12,628 nt of DNA from Afipia sp. (GCA_026400415.1 JAPLPA010000423.1:1-12628); one strand, 5' to 3'; positions 1-7,329 are shown, counted from the first letter of the stretch. A program made the numbers and translations. The notes: generated from the letters alone by a model not told the origin.

Positions 1-945
1 GGTCGGCGTGCCTTCGTCGTCGATGGAAAGCGAGCCGCGCCGCGCCGAGATCGTGCCGTCATCGACAACCGTCACGCCTTTGGCCGCAACCTGCTGACCC
101 ATCAGGCCTGCAAAGGCGGAGGTTTGCTTGCGGTTGAAATCGCCTTCAAGTCCGTGACCGACCGCTTCGAGCAGCATCACACCGGGCCAGCCTGGTCCGA
201 GTACGACATCCATTTCGCCTGCAGGAGCAGGCACCGATTCCAGATTGACCATGGCCTGACGGATCGCCCCGTCGGCTGCCGAGCGCCACGCCTTGGTGTC
301 GATGAAACGCGCATAGCCTTCACGTCCGCCGTAGCCATGGCTGCCGGTTTCCTGGCGGTCGCCATTGCCCGCGACGACCGACACGTTGACGCGAACCAAC
401 GGGCGGATGTCGCGATAGCTCGCCCCATCGGGCCGAAGGATTTCGACAATCTGCCACGATGCGCCGAGACTGACCGAGACCTGCCGCACGCGCGGATCCT
501 TGTCGCGCACATAGGCGTCGATCTCGGCGAGTAATTTCACTTTTGTTTCGAACGCGACGCCATCGAGCGGATTTTCATCGCCATAGAGCCGGACATTCGT
601 GTGAGGCGGCGCGGATGCAAATGTCCCGCTGTAGCCGCCGCGCACAGCATGAACGGCGTCGGCGGCACGGCCGAGCGCCGATAGGGAAACGTCGGACGAA
701 TGGGCGTAGCCGACCGCGTCGTCCTTGACGGCGCGTAATCCGAAGCCCTGCGCGGTGTCATAGGTCGCCTGCTTCAACCTGCCATTGTCGAAGCCGAGGC
801 CTTCGGACTGACGGTATTCAAGAAACAGCTCACCATCGTCAGCGCCCGTCAATCCGCGCACGACCTCTTTCCGCACTTCGTCGCGGTCGAGGCCTGCGCG
901 CTCCAGCAGGGAGGTGGTCGCTGAAATGTCGGATGGTGTGGTCAT
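1..945 (-). CDS. tldD: TldD metalloprotease family protein, partial (C-terminus off the left edge)
   Basis: TldD pairs with TldE/PmbA to form a zinc-dependent protease that degrades unfolded peptides and matures some modified peptides; this is family knowledge. The 315 visible codons stay open to base 1, and about 160 residues of a usual ~475 are missing. The segment around residues 248-315 is strongly TldD-like: PGWPGVM, then EAVGHGLEGDFNRK, VTVVDDGT and RRGSLSIDDEGTPT. The start ATG (943-945) has GGAG five bases upstream on the minus strand. The odd point is residue 259: the family motif HExxxH reads Leu259-Glu260-Ala-Val-Gly-His264 here, so the first metal-binding His is replaced by Leu through a CTC codon. 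The rest of the protein is intact. The substitution may be real or a base-call error. The gene points away from the cox cluster and shares its strand with the IalB-like gene. Confidence 0.95.
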   Translation of the reverse strand, partial: MTTPSDISATTSLLERAGLDRDEVRKEVVRGLTGADDGELFLEYRQSEGLGFDNGRLKQATYDTAQGFGLRAVKDDAVGYAHSSDVSLSALGRAADAVHAVRGGYSGTFASAPPHTNVRLYGDENPLDGVAFETKVKLLAEIDAYVRDKDPRVRQVSVSLGASWQIVEILRPDGASYRDIRPLVRVNVSVVAGNGDRQETGSHGYGGREGYARFIDTKAWRSAADGAIRQAMVNLESVPAPAGEMDVVLGPGWPGVMLLEAVGHGLEGDFNRKQTSAFAGLMGQQVAAKGVTVVDDGTISARRGSLSIDDEGTPT

Positions 946-1025
946 GGCAACTCCAGACGCGCGAGATCAGATGTCCAAGATAGGTACGAATGGAGGCAAG
1001 CGCGAGTGTCGAGGTGTCAGCGCGA

Positions 1026-1592
1026 TCAAGGCAGCTTGTCGTAGCCTTCGCCGATGCCCTTAAGACTTAGCGGAAAACCGATGCCTTCTTCGGGTGTCTC
1101 GAAAATGATGAAGGTTGCGGTTTTGGCGGTTTTGAGCTGACCCAGCAGTTTGTCGTCCATCACGACTTCGGCAACGCAGCCATTCGGGAGGCAGCGCACG
1201 AACCCCGCGCGGCCGACATCCGCATTGTCGAGTTTCAACCCGAGACCCGACGGAAGCAGCACGCCGAGCGGCGCGACAACGCGCATCAGTTTGCTTTTCT
1301 GATCTGCAGTCTTGAGGATGATGACGGTCAGACCTGCATTGGAGCGGTCTTCTGCAACCACGCTCTGAATCAGCGCGCATTGCTCCGATTGGGCACCCGC
1401 CGGGGTGTCGCAACGAATCTGCCAATCGCCGAAGGTCGCTTTGACAGCGCCTTGGGCCGCCGCAGGCGCAGTCATCGCGCTAAAAAGCCAGATCGTGGCG
1501 CAAATAGCAGCCCAGAAGGACGCCGCCGCGCGCCCGCGGCGGATCGGAAAATTGTTCGGCACGCTGAAAACTCGCTGATCAGAAAGGCCCAT
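1026..1592 (-). CDS. Invasion-associated locus B (IalB) family secreted protein
   Basis: This 188-residue protein has a basic N-terminus (RRGRA, about 19-23), a hydrophobic stretch at about 24-45 and an APAAAQ signal-cleavage site near residue 46, so it is probably exported. The mature part begins near FGDWQIRCD (54-62). It has four cysteines, at 61, 72, 134 and 139 (RCD, EQC, RCLPNGC), which can form two disulfides, and ends with the family-typical TPEEGIGFPLSLKG segment. Family members are named after a Bartonella invasion locus but are widespread in free-living Rhizobiales, where their role is unclear; pathogenicity should not be inferred. I chose the ATG at 1590-1592 because it directly precedes a credible signal peptide and has AAGGGA about ten bases upstream. 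The frame stays open to 1775, but that extension is Arg-rich and not signal-like. It lies 80 bases before tldD on the same strand, so co-transcription is possible. Confidence 0.87.
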   Translation of the reverse strand: MGLSDQRVFSVPNNFPIRRGRAAASFWAAICATIWLFSAMTAPAAAQGAVKATFGDWQIRCDTPAGAQSEQCALIQSVVAEDRSNAGLTVIILKTADQKSKLMRVVAPLGVLLPSGLGLKLDNADVGRAGFVRCLPNGCVAEVVMDDKLLGQLKTAKTATFIIFETPEEGIGFPLSLKGIGEGYDKLP

Positions 1593-1871
1593 CAGGTCCA
1601 ATCCCTTGGCAGTTTGACGGAAATGACGGCGTCTTGAGGGCAATCGGCAGCAGTATCGGACCTGAACGCCGAGGCGAATCGTGCTTCGGCTGCGCAACTC
1701 CGCCGTGGGTACATCGGACAATTCGCCTGTCAAGCATCCCGGCGATTGAAGGCCCGGTTTATGCCCTTTTGCCAAGGGGTTTCAGAGAGATTTCCCCGCA
1801 TCCCGACACCTTATTACGTGCATTGCAGCAGGCGCGGAATTATGGTTTGAGAAGCTGGAAATTCGATGCGT

Positions 1872-1902
1872 TCTAACCTTTGGCCAATGGTCAAAGGTTA
1901 GA
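1872..1902. promoter_or_regulatory. 31-base near-perfect dyad upstream of coxB
   Basis: The left arm TCTAACCTTTGGCCA and the right arm TGGTCAAAGGTTAGA are 15 bases each around a central A at 1887. They pair at 14 of 15 positions, and the single mismatch becomes a G-U pair in RNA. The dyad ends 82 bases before the coxB ATG. It could be an operator for a dimeric regulator or a leader-RNA hairpin. It has no T tract after it, so it is not an intrinsic terminator. The function is inferred only from position and symmetry. Confidence 0.6.
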
Positions 1903-1928
1903 CCGCGACGGAAAACAGGTCGCTGTAA

Positions 1929-1954
1929 GCAGGACTTGCCGCCCGGCAGGACTT
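1929..1954 (+). repeat. Direct repeat GCAGGACTT, two copies 17 bases apart
   Basis: GCAGGACTT occurs at 1929-1937 and again at 1946-1954, between the dyad and the coxB Shine-Dalgarno sequence. The 17-base period is longer than one helical turn and shorter than two. It may be chance or a weak tandem protein site in the 5' leader. Confidence 0.4.
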
Positions 1955-1984
1955 TACCGTGACAAGAGCAGGAGCGAGAGCGGC

Positions 1985-2824
1985 ATGAAGATGTCGAAAG
2001 ACCAGACTGGCCGCCGGATTCTGGGTTTCGCTGTGGTTGCCAGCATCCTTGCTGCGGCCGGTGCAGCATTCGCCGGGACTGGACAGCCGACACCTTGGGA
2101 AGTGACGCTCCAGGGCTCTGCCTCCCCGGTGATGGACAACATCATCTGGTTTCACAATTTCCTGTTTTGGCTGATCACCGCAATTACGATTTTTGTTCTG
2201 ATCCTGCTGATCATCGTCGCGGTCAAATTCAACGCCAAAGCCAATCCTGTTCCGTCCAAGACGACTCACAACACGCTGATCGAAGTCGCATGGACGATCA
2301 TCCCCGTGCTCATTCTGGTCGGTATCGCGGTGCCGTCGTTCCGGCTTCTGTTTCAGGAACTGGACATTCCAAAGGCGGATCTGACAATCAAGGCCACCGG
2401 CAAACAGTGGTACTGGACTTACGCCTATCCCGATAACGGCAAGTTCGAATTCGACTCGCTGCTGGTTGCCGACAAGGCACCACGCCTTCTCGGTGTCGAC
2501 AATGAAGTCGTCGTTCCGGTGAACAAGGTCATCCGCGTTCAAGTTACGGGTGCCGACGTGATCCACGCATTCGCTATTCCATCCTTCGGCATCAAGATTG
2601 ACGCCGTTCCGGGTCGCCTCAACGAGACGTGGTTCAAGGCGACGAAGGAAGGCATGTTCTACGGCCAGTGTTCGGAATTGTGCGGCAAGGATCACGCCTT
2701 CATGCCGATCGCAATTCGTGTCGTGAACGATCAGGAATTTGCGGCATGGGTGGAAGCGGCGAAGAAGAAGTTCGCCAGCAACCCGACAAATGAATTTGCT
2801 TCGATCGGCTCTGCAGCGCGCTGA
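1985..2824 (+). CDS. coxB: Cytochrome c oxidase subunit II (CuA subunit)
   Basis: Subunit II of an aa3-type oxidase takes electrons from cytochrome c through the binuclear CuA centre on the periplasmic side. The 279-residue protein has a signal-like hydrophobic N-terminus (about 11-31), two membrane segments (about 55-81 and 98-120) and a cupredoxin domain. The aromatic patch QWYWTYAYPD at 141-150 is typical of the cytochrome c docking/electron-entry site. All CuA ligands are present: His194, Cys229, Glu231 (backbone), Cys233, His237 and Met240, in the block CSELCGKDHAFM. I use the ATG at 1985, which has AGGAG ten bases upstream. An in-frame ATG two codons later is possible, and a longer frame from 1880 overlaps the dyad and is unlikely. 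It is the first gene of the cox cluster, 77 bases before coxA. Confidence 0.98.
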   Translation: MKMSKDQTGRRILGFAVVASILAAAGAAFAGTGQPTPWEVTLQGSASPVMDNIIWFHNFLFWLITAITIFVLILLIIVAVKFNAKANPVPSKTTHNTLIEVAWTIIPVLILVGIAVPSFRLLFQELDIPKADLTIKATGKQWYWTYAYPDNGKFEFDSLLVADKAPRLLGVDNEVVVPVNKVIRVQVTGADVIHAFAIPSFGIKIDAVPGRLNETWFKATKEGMFYGQCSELCGKDHAFMPIAIRVVNDQEFAAWVEAAKKKFASNPTNEFASIGSAAR

Positions 2825-2901
2825 GCACACGGACCAACGACGCACCGCAAGGTGTTCTAAGTTTCTAGGTTGACGGACTGCAAGGTTCAAAGGATTCGAA
2901 A

Positions 2902-4512
2902 ATGGCCACCTCCGCTGCTGCTCACGCCCATGACGACCACGCGCACGATCACCCGACCGGGTGGCGTCGTTACGTCTATTCGACGAACCATAAGGACATC
3001 GGCACGATGTACCTTATCTTCGCGATCATCGCGGGCATCATCGGCGGCGCAATGTCGATCGCGATCCGCATCGAGCTGATGTATCCGGGCGTGCAGTTAT
3101 TCCACGAATCCCACACCTACAACGTGTTCGTCACATCGCACGGTCTCATCATGATCTTCTTCATGGTAATGCCAGCCATGATCGGCGGCTTCGGCAACTG
3201 GTTCGTGCCGCTGATGATCGGCGCGCCCGACATGGCGTTCCCGCGCATGAACAATGTGTCCTTTTGGCTGTTGCCTGCGTCTTTCGCGCTGCTTCTGATA
3301 TCGACCTTCGTTGAGGGCGAACCCGGCGGAAATGGCGTCGGGGCAGGCTGGACCATTTACGCGCCTCTTTCGACGACCGGCCATCCGGGACCGGCTGTCG
3401 ACTTTGCAATTCTGTCGCTGCATCTCGCCGGTGCGTCGTCCATTCTCGGCGCGATCAACTTCATCACCACGATCTTCAACATGCGCGCGCCTGGCATGAC
3501 GCTGCACAAGATGCCGTTGTTCGTGTGGTCGATTCTCGTCACCGTGTTCCTGTTGTTGCTTGCACTGCCGGTGCTGGCCGGTGCGATCACGATGCTGCTG
3601 ACGGACCGCAACTTCGGCACCACGTTCTTCTCGGCTGAAGGCGGAGGCGATCCGGTGCTGTTCCAACATCTGTTCTGGTTCTTCGGGCATCCCGAAGTCT
3701 ACATTCTGATTTTGCCAGGCTTCGGCATGATCTCGCAGATCGTCTCGACCTTCTCGCGCAAGCCTGTGTTTGGCTATCTCGGCATGGCCTATGCGATGGT
3801 CGCCATTGGTGCCATCGGCTTCGTCGTCTGGGCTCATCATATGTACACGGTCGGCATGTCGTCTGCGACGCAGGCTTACTTCGTCGCGGCCACCATGGTG
3901 ATCGCGGTGCCGACCGGCGTGAAGATATTCTCGTGGATCGCCACGATGTGGGGTGGCTCGATCGAGTTCAAGACGCCGATGGTGTGGGCCATGGGCTTCA
4001 TCTTCCTGTTCACGCTGGGCGGCGTGACCGGTGTCGTGCTGGCAAACGCTGGCGTCGATCGCGTTCTGCAGGACACATATTACGTCGTCGCGCACTTCCA
4101 CTATGTGCTGTCGCTCGGTGCCGTGTTCGCCATCTTCGCTGGCTGGTACTACTGGTTCCCGAAGATGTACGGCTACATGTACTCGGAATTCGTCGGCAAG
4201 CTGCATTTCTGGGTGACGTTCGTTGGCGTCAATCTCGTTTTCTTCCCGCAGCACTTCCTCGGCCTGTCAGGCATGCCGCGCCGTTACGTCGATTATCCCG
4301 ATGCGTTTGCGGGATGGAATCTGGTGTCGTCGATCGGCTCCTATATCTCCGGTTTCGGCGTTCTGATTTTCATCTTTGGTGTGGTGCAGGCGTTCGTAAA
4401 GAAAGTGCCTGCCGGCAATAATCCGTGGGGCGCCGGTGCCACCACGCTGGAATGGACGCTGTCGTCGCCGCCGCCGTTCCATCAGTTCGAAGTTCTGCCG
4501 CGCGTTCAGTAA
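2902..4512 (+). CDS. coxA: Cytochrome c oxidase subunit I (haem a / a3-CuB)
   Basis: This is the catalytic subunit, which reduces O2 to water and pumps protons across the inner membrane. The 536-residue, twelve-span protein carries every expected residue. His80 and His400 are the haem a ligands, His398 binds haem a3, and His263, His312 and His313 bind CuB. Tyr267, in HPEVYILILPGFG, is the residue cross-linked to His263. Glu265 and Asp110 (GAPDMAFPRMNN) mark the D-channel and Lys341 (TGVKIFSW) marks the K-channel, so this is a type A1 haem-copper oxidase. Arg460-Arg461 fit the haem-propionate pair. The N-terminal tail is His/Asp-rich (HAHDDHAHDH, 8-17). The start ATG has AAAGGA seven bases upstream. 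Upstream lies a minor CACC-GCAA-GGTG tetraloop hairpin at 2843-2854. Confidence 0.99.
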   Translation: MATSAAAHAHDDHAHDHPTGWRRYVYSTNHKDIGTMYLIFAIIAGIIGGAMSIAIRIELMYPGVQLFHESHTYNVFVTSHGLIMIFFMVMPAMIGGFGNWFVPLMIGAPDMAFPRMNNVSFWLLPASFALLLISTFVEGEPGGNGVGAGWTIYAPLSTTGHPGPAVDFAILSLHLAGASSILGAINFITTIFNMRAPGMTLHKMPLFVWSILVTVFLLLLALPVLAGAITMLLTDRNFGTTFFSAEGGGDPVLFQHLFWFFGHPEVYILILPGFGMISQIVSTFSRKPVFGYLGMAYAMVAIGAIGFVVWAHHMYTVGMSSATQAYFVAATMVIAVPTGVKIFSWIATMWGGSIEFKTPMVWAMGFIFLFTLGGVTGVVLANAGVDRVLQDTYYVVAHFHYVLSLGAVFAIFAGWYYWFPKMYGYMYSEFVGKLHFWVTFVGVNLVFFPQHFLGLSGMPRRYVDYPDAFAGWNLVSSIGSYISGFGVLIFIFGVVQAFVKKVPAGNNPWGAGATTLEWTLSSPPPFHQFEVLPRVQ

Positions 4513-4532
4513 GCGCAGCGTGTGAAAATCAT

Positions 4533-4559
4533 CCGCCAAAGCCTTGCGGCTTTCGGCGG
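4533..4559 (+). promoter_or_regulatory. Hairpin between coxA and ctaB (possible attenuator or mRNA processing element)
   Basis: CCGCCAAAGCC (4533-4543) pairs with GGCTTT-C-GGCGG (4548-4559) around a TTGC loop, with one bulged C at 4554. The stem has eleven base pairs. Only TTTT follows, six bases downstream (4566-4569), so it is a poor intrinsic terminator. It may partly reduce transcription into the assembly genes or protect the 3' end of a coxBA message. Confidence 0.5.
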
Positions 4560-4588
4560 GTGACGTTTTAGAGGAAGTGAGACCGACT

Positions 4589-5527
4589 TTGTCGATTGTC
4601 GACCATCACGCGATCGATCTGACGCCGCGCATTTCGGAAGCGGGTGTGGCCGACTATGTGGCGTTGATGAAGCCGCGCGTAATGTCGCTGGTCGTGTTTA
4701 CCGCACTGGTCGGGCTTTTAATCGCACCAGGCCACCTTCATCCGGTTCTCGCCATCACCTCGATCCTGTGCATCGCCGTCGGTGGCGGCGCAGCGGGTGC
4801 GCTGAACATGTGGTACGAGGGCGATATCGACGCGCTGATGTCACGCACAGCGAATCGTCCGATTCCACGGGGACGCGTCACGCCCGGCGAAGCATTGGCC
4901 TTCGGCCTCACCCTTGCGTTCTTCTCTGTCATGACGCTGGGCGTTCTCGTCAACTGGCTGTCGGCCGGATTGCTGGCGTTCACGATTTTCTTTTATGTTG
5001 TGATCTACACGATGTTGCTGAAGCGCTGGACCGCGCAGAACATCGTGATCGGCGGCGCGGCCGGTGCATTGCCGCCAGTGGTCGCATGGGCCGCAGCAAC
5101 GGGGTCGCTGTCTCCAGAGCCCATCTTGCTGTTTCTCATTATTTTCCTTTGGACGCCGCCGCACTTCTGGGCGCTGGCGCTGTTTCGCACCGACGACTAC
5201 GGGCGCGCCAACGTCCCCATGCTGCCGAATGTCGCCGGTCCCGATGCGACACGCCTGCAGATTCTTCTTTATACAGTTCTGCTGGTGACGGTTGCCGCGG
5301 CACCTTGGCCGCTCGGTTATTTTGACGCAGTGTACGGCGTTACGTCGCTGGCGCTTGGCGCCGGGATGATGTGGCTGGCCATCAAGGTCTATCGCCATCG
5401 CAACGGAAGCGCCGCGCTGCGCGCGACGAGGCAGCTCTTCAAATTTTCGATCCTTTATCTGTTCATGCTGTTTGCGGTGTTGCTGCTTGAAGTCGTGGCG
5501 GCGTCGATTGCGCGGGCATGGTCATGA
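4589..5527 (+). CDS. ctaB: Protohaem IX farnesyltransferase (haem O synthase)
   Basis: CtaB/CyoE attaches a farnesyl group to haem b to give haem O, the precursor of haem A used by subunit I. This UbiA-type prenyltransferase has 312 residues and about nine membrane segments. The first polar loop holds the conserved block ALNMWYEGDIDALMSRT (71-87) followed by NRPIPRGR, with Asp79 and Asp81 as likely Mg-diphosphate ligands. The second loop has FRTDDYGRANVPMLP (199-213). I chose TTG 4589 because GAGGAAG lies upstream at 4571-4577 and the resulting N-terminus (SIVDHHAIDLTPRISEAGVA) resembles homologues I recall. The frame is open back to 4544, but that part lies in the hairpin. The stop codon overlaps the next start as ATGA. 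Confidence 0.96.
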   Translation: MSIVDHHAIDLTPRISEAGVADYVALMKPRVMSLVVFTALVGLLIAPGHLHPVLAITSILCIAVGGGAAGALNMWYEGDIDALMSRTANRPIPRGRVTPGEALAFGLTLAFFSVMTLGVLVNWLSAGLLAFTIFFYVVIYTMLLKRWTAQNIVIGGAAGALPPVVAWAAATGSLSPEPILLFLIIFLWTPPHFWALALFRTDDYGRANVPMLPNVAGPDATRLQILLYTVLLVTVAAAPWPLGYFDAVYGVTSLALGAGMMWLAIKVYRHRNGSAALRATRQLFKFSILYLFMLFAVLLLEVVAASIARAWS

Positions 5528-5721
5528 GCGCGCGCGCCGTGAAAAAAGGCAGTCCCGCTAAAAGCAAAAAGCAGCCTAAAGGCATTGTTTTGACGCCGAA
5601 GCAGAAAACACGGCAGCGCGAACGCTCCATTGCGATCGCGCTGTCCCTTGGGGTTCTGGTGATATTGTTCTTCGCGGTCACGCTGGTCAAAGGGCCAGCC
5701 GTGCTGACGCGGCCGATGTGA
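5524..5721 (+). CDS. Small single-span membrane protein of the cox cluster (CtaF/CoxF-like)
   Basis: This 65-residue protein has a strongly basic N-terminal tail (Lys/Arg-rich, residues 4-34), one membrane helix at about 36-55 and a short tail ending LTRPM. By the positive-inside rule the N-terminus should be cytoplasmic. Its start overlaps the ctaB stop as ATGA (5524-5527), which implies translational coupling, and ctaG begins 19 bases after its stop. A small protein in this slot is common in Rhizobiales cox clusters and is sometimes called CoxF or CtaF. The exact name is uncertain, and its activity is not known to me. Context suggests a part in oxidase assembly or a small accessory subunit. 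Confidence 0.82.
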   Translation: MSARAVKKGSPAKSKKQPKGIVLTPKQKTRQRERSIAIALSLGVLVILFFAVTLVKGPAVLTRPM

Positions 5722-5740
5722 CGGACAGGACAATTCAGCT

Positions 5741-6355
5741 ATGACCCAGCAGCCCAACACCATCCGAAAGACGCAGTCGAAAAACCGCGACATCATGGTG
5801 GCGTCGATCTGCGGCTTCGTCGTGGCTTTCATGGTGGGCGCATCTTACGCTGCCGTACCGTTTTACAACTGGTTCTGCCGCACGACCGGCTTCAACGGCA
5901 CCACGCAAGTTGCTACATCGGCACCTGGATCGTCACTGGAGCGAACCATCTCGGTGCGCTTCGATTCCAACATCAGTGGCGGCCTGCCGTGGAAATTCGA
6001 GGCAGAAAAAACGGCGGTCAATGTCAAGATCGGCGAAGTCGTTACTGTTTATTACACTGTGACCAATCAGGCAGCGCGCGCGACGACCGGGCAGGCGGCT
6101 TATAACGTCGCCCCTCTGACGGTCGGGTCGTATTTCCAGAAGATCAATTGCTTCTGCTTCACCGAGCAGACATTCGCGCCCGGTGAGAAGCGCGAACTGG
6201 CGGTGGTTTTCTATGTCGATCCGAAGCTCGCCGAGAATCACGACTACGACGAATTGAATTCGATCACGCTGTCCTACACGTTCTATCCCGTGCGCGATCC
6301 TGAACCGAAGCCGATTGCGGCAACGGAGCCGGATAAACGCAAGGGCAGTCTCTAA
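5741..6355 (+). CDS. ctaG: Cytochrome c oxidase assembly protein CtaG (Cox11 family, CuB insertion)
   Basis: Cox11/CtaG is a membrane-anchored copper chaperone needed to place CuB in subunit I. The 204-residue protein has a short cytoplasmic tail, one membrane helix at about 19-38 and a periplasmic immunoglobulin-like domain. The family marks are clear: VPFYNWFCRTTGFNGT (39-54) with Cys46, and the copper-binding CFC motif at 137-139 (QKINCFCFTEQ), followed by the typical DYDELNSITLSYTFY end. The ATG has CAGGA ten bases upstream. The length is normal for the family. Confidence 0.98.
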   Translation: MTQQPNTIRKTQSKNRDIMVASICGFVVAFMVGASYAAVPFYNWFCRTTGFNGTTQVATSAPGSSLERTISVRFDSNISGGLPWKFEAEKTAVNVKIGEVVTVYYTVTNQAARATTGQAAYNVAPLTVGSYFQKINCFCFTEQTFAPGEKRELAVVFYVDPKLAENHDYDELNSITLSYTFYPVRDPEPKPIAATEPDKRKGSL

Positions 6356-6421
6356 CGGAATCTGCTAATACACCTGGAACACGCGCCGGCCTTGACCGGC
6401 ACCGCTCACGGAGAAACCACA

Positions 6422-7282
6422 ATGGCTGACGCTCACGCCAAACATCACGACTATCATCTCGTCGATCCGAGCCCGTGGCCGATCGTCGGATCGGTCTCGG
6501 CGTTTATCATGGCCGTCGGTGCCATTTCCTGGATGCATCATATGTATGCCGCAGCACCTTTGGTGTTCGGTGTGGGCACTGTCGGCGTGCTCTACACAAT
6601 GGCGAGCTGGTGGGCGGATGTTATCCGGGAAGCGACCTACAAGGGCGATCACACGCGCGTGGTGCAGCTTCATCACCGCTATGGAATGATCCTGTTCATC
6701 GCCTCCGAAGTCATGTTCTTCGTGGCGTGGTTCTGGGCCTATTTCAACTCCGCGCTGTTTCCAGCCGATCCCGTTCATGCCACGCGCGACGCGCTGTTCG
6801 GCGGTGTGTGGCCACCGAAGGGCATCGAGACGTTCGATCCGTGGCATCTTCCGCTGCTCAACACGCTGATCCTGCTTACATCGGGAACCACGGTGACATG
6901 GGCGCATCACGCGTTGCTGGAAGGCGACCGTCAGGGTGTGAAGTGGGGATTGATCCTCACCTGCGTTCTCGGCGCGTGCTTCACGTGTGTACAGGCCTAC
7001 GAATACAGCCACGCTGCATTCGCTTTCTCGGGCAACATCTACGGCGCGACCTTCTTCATGGCGACCGGCTTCCATGGTTTCCACGTGCTGGTCGGCACAA
7101 TCTTCCTGCTGGTCTGCCTGCTGCGCGTCTATGCCGGACAGTTTACGCCGAAGCAGCATCTCGGCTTCGAATTCGCCGCGTGGTACTGGCACTTCGTCGA
7201 CGTGGTGTGGTTGTTCCTGTTCATCTGCATCTATGTCTGGGGACATGGACCCGAAGGCGTGGCGCACGCAGGCGGCCATTGA
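6422..7282 (+). CDS. ctaE: Cytochrome c oxidase subunit III
   Basis: Subunit III has no metal centre; it stabilises subunit I and helps proton uptake into the D-channel. The 286-residue protein has seven predicted membrane segments. Recognisable blocks are VQLHHRYGMILFIASEVMFF (81-100) with the conserved Glu96, then FVAWFWAYF, GATFFMATGFHGFHVLVG (208-225) and the C-terminal WYWHFVDVVWLFLF (254-267). I take the ATG at 6422, with CGGAG eight bases upstream; the frame opens ten codons earlier at a TTG inside a small GCCGG/CCGGC stem (6385-6400). The N-terminus is His-rich (HAKHHDYH). The gene ends 21 bases before a strong intrinsic terminator, so it is probably the last gene of the main cox transcript. 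The alternative symbol is coxC. Confidence 0.98.
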   Translation: MADAHAKHHDYHLVDPSPWPIVGSVSAFIMAVGAISWMHHMYAAAPLVFGVGTVGVLYTMASWWADVIREATYKGDHTRVVQLHHRYGMILFIASEVMFFVAWFWAYFNSALFPADPVHATRDALFGGVWPPKGIETFDPWHLPLLNTLILLTSGTTVTWAHHALLEGDRQGVKWGLILTCVLGACFTCVQAYEYSHAAFAFSGNIYGATFFMATGFHGFHVLVGTIFLLVCLLRVYAGQFTPKQHLGFEFAAWYWHFVDVVWLFLFICIYVWGHGPEGVAHAGGH

Positions 7283-7303
7283 TCGCACGTTAAAAATGAA
7301 GTT

Positions 7304-7329
7304 AAGGGCGGCTTCGAGCCGCCCTTTTT
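7304..7329 (+). terminator. Rho-independent terminator after subunit III gene
   Basis: AAGGGCGGC (7304-7312) and GCCGCCCTT (7318-7326) form a perfect nine-pair stem with a TTCGA loop. The 3' side runs straight into a T tract ending at 7329. This is a canonical intrinsic terminator, 21 bases after the ctaE stop and 17 bases before the next gene. Confidence 0.92.

Larger units (their letters stand above)
1593..1984. promoter_or_regulatory. Divergent intergenic control region between ialB-like gene and coxB
   Basis: These 392 bases separate two divergent genes and must carry promoters for both. I see no convincing consensus -35/-10 pair. A weak candidate is TTGAGA at about 1849 with TTCTAA 18 bases downstream, which would put the -10 at the left edge of the dyad. 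Clear structure is present in the coxB-proximal half: a 31-base dyad at 1872-1902 and a 9-base direct repeat at 1929-1954. A short stem CCCTT/AAGGG sits at 1764-1778. An 80-codon open frame (1634-1876) crosses the region, but its composition does not look like protein. Confidence 0.6.

Noticed and set aside
1593..1775. N-terminal extension of the IalB-like protein to 1775
   Set aside because: The added residues are Arg-rich without a signal sequence and would bury the clear signal peptide; the start at 1592 is better.
1764..1778. CCCTT/AAGGG stem in the ialB-coxB gap as a terminator
   Set aside because: The stem is only five pairs with no T tract, and there is no gene ending there on either strand.
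1634..1876. 80-codon plus-strand frame in the ialB-coxB gap
   Set aside because: It has no recognisable domain or clear ribosome site, overlaps the antisense of the IalB-like gene's upstream extension, and its end runs into the coxB dyad.
3097..4254. 385-codon minus-strand frame opposite coxA
   Set aside because: It is the shadow of a strongly conserved coxA; its composition (many His, Arg, Asp, Glu) is typical of antisense frames.
6385..6400. GCCGG/CCGGC stem between ctaG and ctaE
   Set aside because: Five pairs with a six-base loop is expected by chance in GC-rich DNA; no T tract follows.
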